Shown here in pieces: positions 22,183-34,563 of a DNA stretch of 64,000 bases; the first letter of the stretch is position 1; each line of letters starts with the position of its first letter. The DNA comes from Siphonodentalium dalli (lineage: Eukaryota > Mollusca > Scaphopoda > Gadilida > Siphonodentaliidae): the NCBI GenBank assembly GCA_032622095.1, contig CP136064.1, forward strand, positions 129,505,605 through 129,569,604, read 5' to 3'. A program made the position numbers and the translations under genes. The notes beneath the pieces were generated by a model. That model saw nothing but the letters and a program-made list of their open reading frames with translations. It was not told the origin of the DNA and did not search any database.

Positions 22183-23509
22183 CATAGGGGCAGACATAGG
22201 ATATTTGAAACTTCCCGCACCCACCCGATATATATCTATGCTATGAAATCATGTTTGCTACTTGTATATAGATTCCTATATTACATGTCATAATTTTGAT
22301 ATATACAGGTATCAGTAAACTTTTTGCCAAAATAGTTTTCGACCCAGCGTGAACATCTTTTTATAGATCTTTCCCTGTCAGTCCTTTTACGTTTTATTTG
22401 CTTTCAAAAATGTGCGACGACATTGCATGTTATAACTTTTTATTAAGTTTTCTCATCTGGTGGCAATTATTTATAAAATATGGACCAATGGGCGATAAAG
22501 AAAAACAGTGTAATGTTCCTGGTTTATGTGGTTAATCCTGTGAAAATTCACGAACTGCGAGTACTGGAAAATGAAAATGTGCGACATTTTACCATACCAA
22601 GTACTATTAAGTTTTAGGCTTAACGTACTTGATTAATAACCCCACGATGGTGAACCAAATAAAGCAAACTGAACCCATTGAAAAATTAAATCGGCTGGCA
22701 AGAACGATATTTGTATGTTGAAAATTCTCAGAATTGTGACGGGACACGTGTATACAAAGTTAGTTGTTTTACGGAAAGCCGATTAATATAACGGAATTGT
22801 AATCATGGCATATTGGGTCTATTTCTCAACCATGTCGACCATTAGCGTACCATGTAGCCGTTCAATGGATGTTGCCATTGTCTGATAATTTTATGTTGTT
22901 ATACTATAGTAGGTCTATATATATGTGCATACAGTGCCACACAAAAGTTAATTAAACCCCCGGTTTGGGATCGCCGTCTGTGTTTACGTCATAATTATAA
23001 CCCAATTGATCAGAACCATAGGTAGTCGACATTCAATATAGCATGTGGTTTTTTTTTACATCGTCAAAGGTCAAACAATAGGTGCAAATTCTCAACACGG
23101 AACCATCGTCGACTGACCGATTCAAAGATAGCAATAATGTATTAGCAATAATGTATTGCTTTGTTTTGACTGGAACTATACTTCATCGTAAGTATTGTAT
23201 TTTCATATACGATACCACATGCAATACATTTTTGCAAACAACTACATGAACTAGATAATCTAACTATGTATATTGTCAAATGTAACTTGGTCAGAGAGTT
23301 GGCCCACTTTAGAAATTGCAGAAGTAAGTCAAACAATTTGGCTAACCATGCACGTGCACCATTGCGACATATTGCAAAGAGTGAACTTGTGTAGCTGCAG
23401 TCATTAATTTACGCAATGTCTGTTCCTGACTACTACTGAATGTACGAATCTGCATTTTTTTTAAACACGGACAGTGATGAAATTACTGAGCATGTATCAC
23501 ATTCACATT
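22183..23509. other. continuation of repeat copy 1, then unassigned DNA
   Basis: 22187-22310 resumes the repeat interrupted by the LTR element and matches 49239-49360 (ATCTATGCTATGAA-TCATG, TTGCTACTTGTATATAGATT). From about 22330 to 23500 I see AT-rich sequence without recognised genes or repeats. Confidence 0.6.
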
Positions 23510-26090
23510 GCGAAACCGGGTCGTTCGATTCGAACTGCGAATGGAGGTTGTCTTGTGAAAGACTGAATAGCTATCCTTGTCCACAAGAGTAGCCAGTATA
23601 TCGAGATTGAATCTCCAAATGATAGAATGATCTCTCTGCAGATCAAGATGAATAATAGTTCATTTCTCTCCGTGATCCAAGTATATCTACCCGGTGCCAA
23701 TCACGACATTTCTTATTTTCTCGACTGTTTATCAGACTTAGCTGACATTACCTCACGCCTGGAACCGAATTGTCCTGTGATATTAATGGGAGATATGAAT
23801 GCGAATTTGGGGAAAAACCATAGAACGACACTTTCAAGCTCAACGTGTCCACGTGCTAGAGCATCAGATGCTTTCTTCGAACTGCACAACCTGACAGCAC
23901 TCACTACATTATCATCCTGTACTGGCAGTGACTTCTCATACATCGCTTACTATGACGGCGCGACTCCTTCGCTGCTCGATCACATTGTCATCTGTGTTCT
24001 GTTGTATAGATGTAGCTCCTATACTAAAACCACCGTCAAATTACACGAGGAAAAAATATCGCTGGAAATGTGAATACATGAAGTCTTATCAAGACGATCT
24101 AACTTCCCTGTGCAAACCGTTACTGACCAAAGAGATAAACGACAAAAATGACCTTGATTCGTATTATCGCAATTGTGTCGACATTTTAATTGCTAGCGCA
24201 GAAAAGACTATCCATCCAATGTCCTACCACGCACAATTGAAACCATTCTGGAATAAACAACTCAGCAGACTGAGTTCTGATTGCAAGTCAAAATACAAAT
24301 TGTGGTCGCTTGCTGGTCGACCACGAGTATTTACCTCCACGTATGTTCAGTATAAAGACGCTAAAAGGACTTTTAGGAAAGCTCACCGCTCTGCGTTCAA
24401 TGCGTACCTATCCAATAAACAAAACAAACTTGAGTGCGACTGTGCCTCCAACCAAACGTCCTTCTGGAGGTCTATCAACCGAAACCGTTCGCATGTCTCT
24501 CAAATCGGATCGGTTATGGAATTCAACGGGTCTCTGACACGTGACGCGGATGAAACACTTTCTGGCTGGTCTGAGTACTTCAGAGAATTGTTCAATCCAC
24601 CACCCCACTCTGAGCCAGAGTTTGAGGACCACGTTACCAGAGAAGTTGATAGCTATGTTTCCCTTGCTAAAGATCCCTTACAACCGAACTGCCCGCAATG
24701 TCAACCAGTCGAGCTCACAGAAATCGTTCTTCATGTGAGGAAACTGAAAAAGAACAAAGCGGGTGGAGCAGATGACTTATCGAATGAACATTTGTTGCAC
24801 GCTCCGACTTCATTCATATAATGCATCAAAAGACTATATGACGGTATATTCCGCATGGGGTGGATTCCACCAACGACGAAAGAAGGAATAGTAATTCCGT
24901 TATACAATGGGCCGCCTAAACCACCGACTTCTCCTGATAGTTACCGTGCTATAACACTTCTATCGGTTCTATACAAACTATTTTAGTCCATTCTGTTGAG
25001 CCGCCTTCTTCAAAGTCACCAAACGAAACGATTTCCGAATGCACAACAGATGGGTTTTCAGAAAGATATCAGCTGTTCGATGACGTCATTCATGCTCACG
25101 GAATCTGTAGCATATGCCAAAGACAATAACTCCAATTTATATGTTGCCTTCCTTGACTCCAAGAAAGCCTTTGATAAAGTATGGCACACTGGCCTCCTAT
25201 ACAAATTCATTCGGCTCGGATTTTCGCCACACCTTGTCAGTTTGTTGGAGAACATCCTTTCGGACGTGACTAGCAAAGTACTATATGGCGGCCGCATGTC
25301 GCAAAGTTTCAAAATACTGCAAGCTACTCGACAAGGTGGCGTTCTGTCGCCTCTCTGCTATCTCATCTTCACAGACGACCTACTTAACGATCTAGCAACT
25401 TCTCCGTACGGACTAAGAATTAGTAATATCCCATGTGGCGCTCCTACTACTGCCGGCGACATCGCCCTTATGTCGCTATCGAAATCCGGTCTCGACTCCT
25501 TGTTGAACATATGTGTGCAATATAGCACGCGGTGGCGATTCGAATTCTCCTCCACGAAGAGCAAAATCGTTGTATTCAACAAGAATAAAAACTCATATGA
25601 CCGCTCGGGAAGGATATGGAGATTGGGCAATCAAACTATTCAGGAAGTTACAGAATGTGCCCATCTTGGTTTAATTCGGGACAAGTTTGCGAAGCAGGTC
25701 AATTCCGCCTCATCTGTGTCGACAAAAATGAGGAATAACTTTTTCAATATCATGGGTAACAAACTTATGAAATCCACGACACCCATCACCATGACAAATG
25801 TCCTCAAAACTGTTGTTCTACCGAGAGCTCTCATCATCAGAGACTCTTTTTGGGAAGGGGTTATCTCGTTTCGGCATACCCGAATATTTTTACCTTTCGT
25901 CGTTAGCCAAAGATGACTTGGTAGCAACCCTCCTCGGAAGTTCTCTGGAAACCCTAACAGAACACATATCCCACTGCCTCAAGGAACTAGTACTATATTC
26001 TGCGAAGTACCTGTACGTCCCCAGCACAATGATCAGGAATGGCGTTCAGCAACCCGTCTCACGTCCATTGTAATTATCTTCTCATCACCC
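23510..26090 (+). pseudogene. non-LTR retrotransposon (LINE), endonuclease and reverse transcriptase remnants
   Basis: The 5' part reads an APE-type endonuclease: VIQVYLPGANHD, VILMGDMNANLG and TPSLLDHIVI (23540-23990). A frameshift near 23990 leads to the linker (PFWNKQLSRLS, KYKLWSLAGRP, FWRSINRNRS) and then VRKLKKNKAGGADDLSNEHL. Stops at about 24820 and 24985 interrupt the frame, which continues as the RT fingers and palm: SPDSYRAITLLSVLYKLF, AFLDSKKAFDKVWH, RQGGVLSPL. The catalytic box reads TTAGDIALMS, so the first of the two aspartates of the usual ADD is Gly. The C-terminal thumb-like region fades out by about 26090. It looks CR1/Jockey-like, but I cannot fix the clade. No 3' tail repeat was identified. 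Confidence 0.85.
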
Positions 26091-27056
26091 ACGCATGTTG
26101 TAACGACTAACTTTCATATCTATTGACAAATCAGATTTTCCTGCAACAAAAGCTGTAGTGAACATTCAAGTGCATATATGCTTCACTCTCGTGGTTTCCA
26201 ACACCTCTCCATACGTGTACATAACGGCCCACCTCACTGGCCAGGGGATCCCACTTTAATCTAACTGTAATTATATGTCATGTAAATCGATCTCTCCTAT
26301 ACTTGGAGGTAATATAGATATCTCTTAACGAGCTCCATTCAAGGGTGAATGAGACATGGGTATCCTAAATCGGAAAACCATGTGCTTACGTTTTGAAACA
26401 ACGAAACCTCTAGCTACTTTCGTTTTCGTAACGGAAGGACATTCTCGACTATTCCCATATTTGATCGTGGCAAGACATTACGAATGCAAGCGAAAATAAC
26501 ATGTGGAACAAATTATAAAGTCGGACATTTATTTGAGATTTTGGACGGCTGGTGGGTTTATTATTCATTAAACGCTCTTTATTGGTCAATTCGATCTGAA
26601 GAAAACTCTGGCCCGATTAATGAAGATTCAAGGACCGGACACAGAATTTCAATGGAGAACCACAGGGGTATACAGTGTAATTTAACAACAAATATTGTTG
26701 GATATTGACATTGTCTTGCACGATGAAGCTATCACGTGTCGGTCGGGCATTCCAATACTACTTTTTATACCTTTATTAGGGATTTGAAAGGGCAGTATGC
26801 ACTTTCCTACAACCCACTTTGGAATGATGTCAGGGTCATGTAATGGTGAAACAAACATAACGATGAAAGGATGAAAAATTATCTAGAAATCTTTTTTAAT
26901 TATTTCTTCTTCTTTTTTTTGGTTCCTTTTTTCTACGTTCTTCTGTTGTTGTGGTTGGTGTTGTTAGTGCGTCGCTAGACTCCAGAAGCTGATGCTGTTG
27001 TTGGAACTGTTGTTCAAGTTGTTGCTCTTGATGACTTTCTGCCCTGTATTCTACTA
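26091..27056. other. non-coding DNA
   Basis: Nothing gene-like is supported. A pyrimidine-rich stretch (TTCTTCTTCTTTTTTTT) lies near 26905, followed by GTTGTTG-type low complexity at 26945-27020. Confidence 0.5.
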
Positions 27057-27682
27057 TCATCGTGTTTGTCTCGACACTGACGACAGCGCACTGTTGGTGA
27101 CATCTTGTTGGACCTCAGCAGCAGGACGGGTGGAGCGTCCGCTGGTCTTGTTGTTTCGCTGGTGGAGATGGGGGACACCGGGCTGTAATGCACTCCCGTT
27201 TCCTCGGTGGTATAGCGTGTCCATCTCAACCACAATGTCAGCACCAGGGACGCCCGGTGACATCGGCGTCCCGGTCTCTGCTGGCCTCGAAGTCGACGGC
27301 ATGGACATCCGGGGTGACTTCGGCGTCCCTGCTTCCGTTGGCTGTGGTAATGTCATCGACAGCTGACTGATCTTGCCCGAGAGCCATCTGCGGGGGGGGT
27401 GGTCGTCTCTCAGTTCTCCCGTCTCCACTTGGCCTTCCTGTCGGCGTCCCCGCGTCGTCTAGATGGTCCCTTGCTCGTTCTCTTCCTCCCAGTGGTCCCA
27501 GACTGATGGATTCCGATCGGTCCTACCAGGCCACGGCCGGTAGAGGGTTCTACCGGAGTGACCTGGTATTGCAGAACCAACTCCACCTTGCCAATTGCGT
27601 GGAGCGACCAGCTAATACAATGGGCAAACTGGAAACCGCTCAATGCATGAACCACCCGATTGGGGATTAATCGAGAATCCAT
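27057..27682 (-). pseudogene. GC-rich open region, two overlapping frames, unknown
   Basis: Two minus-strand frames abut. 27682-27410 encodes 90 aa starting MDSRLIPNRVVHALSGFQFA and ending in a basic stretch. 27428-27057 encodes 123 aa rich in Pro, Ser and Thr with an internal repetition (TEAGTPKSPRMSMPST and AETGTPMSPGVP). A run of eight C near 27395-27402 could have shifted one original frame into the other. GC content is clearly above the flanks. I do not recognise a family. It may be a piece of a mobile element gene or a host exon remnant. Confidence 0.3.
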
Positions 27683-28537
27683 ACCATAGTGTCCAGCCAG
27701 GCATCACAAAACAACTTCACGGGTCACTCAGCGGATAAGCGCGTCAAGCATCAAATGCGACCATCCCACTGAACGATCCGGAGACGACAGATATTACCAA
27801 TCGGGGCCGCTGTTGTGATATGTTGTTGGGAGCATCGCACGCCGTGTCACCTAATAATTGACGATATAGGTGCACATATAAACTTGTGATAGTCGTACAT
27901 TTCTCTAAATTATTAATGCTCCAGTCATTGATATGTTTACCTGACTCCATTGATTTAATTTTGGATAGCAATACAGAAAGTCCATCTGTGGTGTTTATCA
28001 TTATCCCCAGTCAATGAAGGATTGCATTATTTCTCTTCGCTAAAAGTATCGTTTGGATGCATGTTTGACACAAATCTACTAAACAGAATGACCATGTATG
28101 TAGATCTATGTAGCCAAAACAGCAACACATGTTACAGGTCACATGTACAGAGCTACGGTAAAGGGGCCAAACCATGTCTTGGTGGACTTTTTATCTCTAC
28201 AACAAACATCATTTCATATTATGTGGATACCATGACTCTTACATGTAGCTGAGTTGGTTTCCTTAAAATACGAGATAAATAATTCCCGCGATATCCAGAA
28301 ACGGAATAGGATTTTGGGGTAAAATACCCCATAATCACTAAAATGAGCTGTCTCTCACCCACCACAGGATTTTTTAAAAGCGCAATTATAAGTGATATTG
28401 TTTTATTGGTTAGTAAATACATTTCCGGATACAATGGGGGTGATCTTCATATCCCGTATTCAGGAGATGTTCCAATTATATTTGCGCTTTTTCTTTTGCT
28501 GGTTAAAAATCTAAAAAATGGACACCCCCGTACCCCC
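27683..28537. other. non-coding DNA
   Basis: No gene is supported. Near 27838-27857 there is an inverted partial match (GTGTCACCTAATAATT) to the direct repeats at 4144-4400. Confidence 0.5.
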
Positions 28538-28934
28538 GTCATTACCGTCACGCGGGCATTTGAAGCTATTTTTTATGAAGTTTCAATTTGAAGGCGGAAG
28601 ATTGGTAGATCTAATTTCAAAGTTCATTCATCTGACTAATCAACAGCAATGAGCTGAACAGTTGGCGATGAAAATCGAGTTATAGAGAAACCCGAATGTA
28701 AGCCCACCCATCAGCGTACGTTTAATAAATATCATTACCGTCACGCGGATTTCTACTATACAACGGTCTATTGAAATTCGGGACAATGGCTTATTCTATC
28801 ACATAATGTATGAGTTTAGTCAAGGTGAACCCATTTTTGTCACATTCCCTATTAAATTGGAAAAAAATCAAATATACTTTAAAATCGTCATTACCGTCAC
28901 GCGTCATTACCGTCACGTGTCATTACCGTCACGC
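28538..28934. repeat. GTCATTACCGTCACGC motif, two single and three tandem copies
   Basis: The 16-mer GTCATTACCGTCACGC or a one-base variant occurs at 28538, 28731 (with A for G at the first base) and as three head-to-tail units at 28887-28934. The reverse complement core ACGGTAATGAC reappears exactly at 50341 within a second cluster. No coding frame explains it. Confidence 0.8.
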
Positions 28935-30772
28935 ATGGATATTCCAGTGCACGTACGCGTAAGACGTCGTTCCTATAGCCGTGTACGTGGACTAAGACGC
29001 TGGACGTTTTAAATGAGTGGTGATAAGAAATTCCAAACAAAATTTATATTAATTGGTAGAAGCTTATAACTGGATCGACAATGCGTCTTCGATTTATACA
29101 TGTAGGCCTATCAGTTATGGTACCCGGCATATATTTAAAACTTGCTTGAAAGCGATACACTATCTTCATGGCGTTTGCACATTGAGTTATATAAAATGTT
29201 GTTGTTGTCATTCTAGTGGATGGGGGCCCTGACTACATCGCTGATGGTTTAAAAATAACATAGGAAGAACTAAAATGTCATTCTAATTGAACTAAAAGTA
29301 ACATTCCATCAATAATGCGTTTAGTTTTAGCGACAGTGGAAATCTATATTAGAAACCCTGAAATATCGATTCTTATGCAATCTTGTGTATATATACACGT
29401 CTTTAACTTGACAAAATCAAAATTGAATGCAAGGTCGAAATTGGACCATTGCTAATAAAGATCAATTTATTTATATGAAATTGTATAACTGCTTATATAT
29501 GCGTGCATACACATAAAGATACAAAGGAAGAGGGAAAGATATAGAAAGCAAAATAACTTTCAAATTTACAACGCAGTTATGTTTAAAGGACCTATTTTGC
29601 AATATATTTTGCAGCGGTTGTCATGGTAACAATTGGTATGCGATCTTGCCTGAAAGTAATTGTTCTCAGAAAGACTAGGCCCGGGTCATTTTTGACAAGT
29701 TCGAGTCTTATATACTGTAATATTTGAAGTGAATCATCACCATCGGGGCGCCTGAATTTACGTTAATTGAGCCCAAAGACGATTCTAGGAATGTTTTGGA
29801 TGAATGACCTTGAAAAACCCCAAATGACCTTGACCTTGGTCGAGAATTTTGCCCAACATCATTTTCTACAAAAGTGATACCTATATATCATGTTAGGACA
29901 CTAATGACCATTCTAGAAGGATTTTCATTTTCCCCACATTTTATTTTCCTATTTGGACCCTTTACCATAGAACTACCCAGCTATGCTCTATAAATTAATT
30001 GACCACCCTTAACAAGGTTGACCACTGGTATTACCGCAGTACTCGACAGGGTTTATGCATGTGATCACGCAACAGCGGTCAATTTGTACCGCGTTACCAC
30101 CTCGCGTTAGCAGTTAGACCGTGTTCTTCGTGCCATGTTTATATGAAGTCGGCATTATAACCACACCAGATAGTTTGTTTATTTCTGGTGTATTGCGCAA
30201 ATTTTGGTCAGTGAATAAAGATACCCCTGACGGTGTATATATGGTACATTGTACCGCATGTACAAATTGAAAACTTGGTGATTAATTAGAAGGGATTAAA
30301 TCGGCTTAATTTTATTGATGTAGTGTTTATTTAGGCTAATTATGAGGTCCCCAACTTAATTTGGTTGATTTAGTGTCGTGTTTGTGTAGGCTAAAGTGAA
30401 CGAAGCCCAGCTATCCGATTTTCATACATTCCTCAATTCAACACAATTTCCTGTTGACTGCGTTTACTGAAATCTCTTGTCAGAGACCGACAGGAGTCCA
30501 TAGAGTGTGCAAACAAGCCATCGCTAATCGACTCGACCCCCATTCCAGTTGCCAGTAGTTCAATAGCTGTGTTTCTTGTGGAAAGGGGCTAATTTTTAAC
30601 CTTTGGATTTTGTACAGAGACCGAGATTTAACGACAAGTCAGCTGCTACGAAAGATAGCCGAGATTTCATTGGTCCAAAATTGACTACATTGAAGGGATA
30701 TCCCGTAGATTTTCGACTAAGCACCCATCCCGACAACGACAGCGACATTGTTTGAATTTGTTATTTATTAAT
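28935..30772. other. non-coding DNA
   Basis: AT-rich sequence without genes I can support. Near 29800-29850 there are short TGACCTTGA repeats (ATGACCTTGAAAAACCCCAA and ATGACCTTGACCTTGG). Confidence 0.5.
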
Positions 30773-31210
30773 TATACTTCCATGGTGTAACCAAGGAAGT
30801 ATATTGTTTTTCTACTGAGGTCGTTTTCCGTTTATTTCGAAATACTCAGAAACTGATTGCAGTAGGAACGCGAAATCTCTAGCGAATGTAGGCATCGAAG
30901 GTTTACTAGATATAATGGTATCCGGATTTCCGCCCGATGTTTCTTGGCGGAGTTATGGCCCTTTTGCGATTATTTTTCATTATTATTATACTTGACACTT
31001 TTGTAATCACTATTACTCGAAAAGTACAAGAAGTAGGACACTAAAACTTGGTAAGTAGATTGTGGTACATGAGTTCTATGCCTATGGCCCATAACGATTT
31101 TGTCCGCGCTTTCACCGAGGAGTTATCTCCCTTTATTTGAAAAAATGTCATTTTATTATCTCGAAAATTATAAGAAGCAGAGCATCGAAAATTAGACCGT
31201 ATGCACAGGG
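30773..31210 (+). repeat. TATACTTCC hairpin-headed repeat
   Basis: 30773-30803 forms a hairpin: TATACTTCC pairs with GGAAGTATA, TGGT pairs with ACCA, and the loop is GTA. The body that follows shows the same style as the other families (AAATACTCAGAAACTGATTGC, GGCGGAGTTATGGCCC, GAGGAGTTATCTCCC). Its 3' end is not defined. Confidence 0.6.
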
Positions 31211-31289
31211 TCGGTCGGGTTAGCGGAAACAAACGTCTTTTTTTTAGGCCTAATATAAATAATGATTTTAAACAATAGTCCTATTATAA

Positions 31290-31362
31290 AATGGGGCCGA
31301 CTTCGCGCGGGGTCGTCTTCGTATGGGGCCGACTTCGCATGGGGCCGACTTCTCCTGTATTC
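31290..31362 (+). repeat. short GGGGCCGACTTCGC tandem repeat
   Basis: GGGGCCGACTTCGCGCGGGG, TCGTCTTCGTATGGGGCCG and ACTTCGCATGGGGCCGACTT make about four degenerate 17-18-bp units. Nothing else explains this GC-rich island in AT-rich DNA. Confidence 0.6.
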
Positions 31363-31527
31363 ATTGAAAATGGTGCCGGACGTGTTTTCAGATAAAACTC
31401 ACCGTTTTTCTCGAAGTTTATACTAAGTTAATCTCATCCCTTTAAAAAAGAAATCATATAAACAATATATAATAAATATTCGATATACCAATTGATTAAA
31501 ATTTATTAAGTGTTAAGTTGACATAAA

Positions 31528-33363
31528 CAAGACAGTCAATGACTGTGGAGACGCTCACCAGACTATAAAGACTGAGAAGACTGGGACTCGGAAGACCATA
31601 ATAGTTAGTACTTGTCAAAAACAAGTAGTCCTAAAGAGGGACGTAGCCTAGAGGTTCTCCGTCGAGCAGTGGGGTGTCCACCTTGCAATGTTCAACTACA
31701 TGGCCCTGATCCCCCCACCCCACATAGTCCATAGTCTGCTCCCTCCCAACTGAAGCACCCCACACTCCCAAGTTCGTAAAATTCCTTTGCACATGTCGGA
31801 ATTTTACAACTGATACCTCAAGCTGTCCTAACTTTTGCAAAGTTCCAACCTGACATGCCCCCCTTTTTAATGGTGGCCCCCATTCAAATTTGTTTTGATC
31901 CCAACTCTCCATAGGCCATATACACAAAACGCCATTTCTTGATTGGGCGAACCCATTTTAACAAATCTGTAGCCCAGTCCCAAGTAACACAAGGATATCC
32001 ATACTAGTTACTACATGTACGCTAAATAGACCTAATGGCTCTTGATGAGGAGCCATTTTTTATGTGTACCCATACCTGGCATATCATGTATGGTACACAT
32101 AATGCCGACGTCCGGATCAACCACCCGTCGTTCGTCCCTCTGTCTGTCCGTCCGTGTGTCCTTCTGTTGAGCCATCTGTCCGTAGACACTTGCTATCCGA
32201 TTCGATTACTCAAATATTTTTAATCGGATCGTGTTCAAATTTTATGTGCAGGTTTATGACGACACACTCCTCAACTGTATAGTAATAGAAATTATTAACA
32301 CACTCCTCAACTGTATAGTAATAGAAATTATTAACACTTTGCATCCGCACATAGGCATGAGCTATCCGATGCTGTAACCAAAGTATTTTTTTATCCGGTT
32401 GTGTTCATATTTGATATGTAGGTTTATGATGACACACTGCTCACCTGTATAATTTTTGGTATTGATTGGTTTAGAAAATAAATAACCCTGCACACAAATG
32501 CTATCTGATGCATCTAAGTCAAACAATTTTCTTCTGATATGCCTCATATTTCTTACCTAGGTTGTTCTTATCACGTTCTTCATCTGTATGTTTTTTGGTA
32601 TCGTTTAGTTAACCCTTTCTGCTCTTGTTTTTAATAGAATTCATCCAAGCTGTGTTGACTTAAAATATTTTTCATCCTATCACCACCAAATTTGGTACAT
32701 ATGGTCCTTATCCCGAAATACAGATCAGGTTAAAATTTGAGTTTGATCTGGTATATTTTAACAGAGTTATGGCCATATAAAATTCAAGTAACTGATAATG
32801 TAATCAATGCCTGCACTGTGACTGAGCTTAGAAGAGAATAGAACTTTTGGCATAGCACAGAGTGTATTATTGGAAATTGAGTTATGTTTCACTGGACACT
32901 AGATAGAGATACTGGTAGATAGCATGGCTATAGCAGAGTCTGTTGATAAAACCTGTCAAAACTGTGATTGATGACTCTGTTTTCTGTGCAGTATTTAGTT
33001 AACCCCTTTGTTGAAACAGGTTCATGACATTAGACACTGACTTATTGTATGTGTTTCTAAATCCAATGACATGCTTTTTATGGACTTTTTGTGTTTATCA
33101 GTTCATTAGTTTGGGTAAGATTAACCCCATTCTATCCGATTCATAACTCAAATATTTACTAAGGAGGAACAGAGTTATGGCCCAGTGACCTCATTTAAAC
33201 AAATCTGAATGTGAGTCTCCTAGGGAACATCCACACCAAATATGAACCCATTCGGTCTTATAGTTCCGGAGAAGATGTTTAAACAATTGTTGACGGACGG
33301 ACGGACGACAGACGAGGAGTGATGACTATAGCTCCACCGATGACTTTGTCTCAGGTGAGCTAA
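31528..33363 (-). repeat. AGCTCACC hairpin-headed repeat, copy 2
   Basis: The head hairpin is at 33330-33361 and a CGTCCGTCCGTC tract follows on the minus strand (33295-33315). The tail sequence CAGTCATTGACTGTCTTGTTT (reverse complement at 31525-31545) is shared with the ends at 49672, 59004 and 61780. The middle is largely occupied by an ATGTGTACC-type repeat in the opposite orientation (from 32062), so this copy is nested. Confidence 0.6.
32062..33130 (+). repeat. ATGTGTACC hairpin-headed repeat
   Basis: 32062-32100 forms a hairpin whose outer stem is ATGTGTAC paired with GTACACAT and whose inner stem is CATAC with GTATG. CTGTCTGTCCGTCCGTGTG follows. The counterpart at 46646 has ATGTTTAC/GTAAACAT, so the fourth stem pair changed on both sides. 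A perfect 37-bp duplication (ACACACTCCTCAACTGTATA and on) lies at about 32262-32336. The 3' limit is uncertain. Confidence 0.65.
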
Positions 33364-34415
33364 ATATTAGGTTTCTAAATATTTTCCATCGTCAAGTGAC
33401 CGATCAAATAAATAGGAAGTTGACAGGAAAAATATCTCTGTTGCCCAAATGTTATGATCCGATCTCGCTTATCTGTTAACTTTTTAGGACGGGGGAGATA
33501 TGATTTATAATGCACGTTTACATATTGGGCAAAAAACAATTATAGAAATAACAGTTTCCTATATAAATACCATTTTAATATGGTCGGATATGACAAGTCG
33601 TTTGCCCTCGCGATTTAAACAGCATCTCTCTGTTTTGTGACAGCGTTTCTGCTCAATAAATTTATGCAGCCCGTGTGTCTTAGTGCTTTTCGATATAGTT
33701 GGATACTGATCGCTGTTGGCTGTGTTTGTGGGAAAAGAATTAAAGCGGTGCACGATGCTCAGGAAAAAAAATAACTGGGTGAATGGCAGTCATGAGTGGT
33801 GTGAGGCGGTCCCCAAAAAAATTAAAGTGGCGGTAATTTACTTGGCTACCACGGTTAAATTGCCAACTTTATGAAGGATGTCATATTGGAAATTTCCAAC
33901 AGTTTGAGATCTTGAAAGTACCAGTTGTAAAATGTATAGTTTGATCCATTTGGGACTTGACTGGCAAACAGCAAACCCATCAGGGGTTTGCTGTTGGAAA
34001 TTTCAAGTTGAAAATCCCTCTGCCCATCATAGAAGACCCTCTAGCTATGTCCCTGCTTATAACTACTTGTTGATTTGACAAGTACTGACTATTGTAGTCA
34101 TTTTTAGACATACCACATCACATCCTCCCCCACCCCAATATCTGTCCATCCCACCCACACTATAGCCAGATCCCTTCCCTGCACATGCAATATCCTCTTT
34201 TGATTACAGTGCAGGCTATTTGACATTCAGTGTTTAGATATCACTTTACCTTTATTATAGTTATCTCAGCAGACTGGTTGGAATCATTAGATGAATGCAG
34301 TTTAATCCAATGTTTTGGCTGCTGTTTTTAACAGTTTGACAGTTTAATATTACTATTGGTATTAACCCTTTCATGATGGGAGCTGTGCTGGTGCAGCATT
34401 AAATACCCTGTATCA
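33364..34415. other. non-coding DNA with a repeat-tail fragment
   Basis: 33890-34105 carries GGAAATTTCCAACAGTTTGA, AGTACCAGTTGTAA and GAAGACCCTCTAGCTATGTC, matching parts of 49375-49590, 58690-58900 and 61475-61690. It is therefore a piece of the AGCTCACC family's 3' portion. The rest is unassigned. Confidence 0.55.
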
Positions 34416-34563
34416 GTGCATTCTCTTATATATGTGAGTCACCCATTGGGAGCTTCACATATATACGAGAAGGCACTGGCTTTCAAGGTCAAGGAAAAAT
34501 GTTAGGACAATGTATTCTCTTATATATGTGAAGCTCAGTGTATAAATAAGAGAATGCATTGGC
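34416..34563. repeat. two consecutive hairpins
   Basis: Hairpin 1 (34416-34477) pairs TGCATTCTCTTATATATGTG with CACATATATACGAGAAGGCA around a TCACCCATTGGG-containing loop. Hairpin 2 (34508-34563) pairs CAATGTATTCTCTTATATAT with the complement in GTATAAATAAGAGAATGCATTG. Both use the same arm sequence. They could form one larger cruciform or a four-arm structure. Confidence 0.7.

Noticed and set aside
32262..32336. Perfect 37-bp tandem duplication (ACACACTCCTCAACTGTATA and on)
   Set aside because: A simple local duplication inside a repeat. Not interesting alone.
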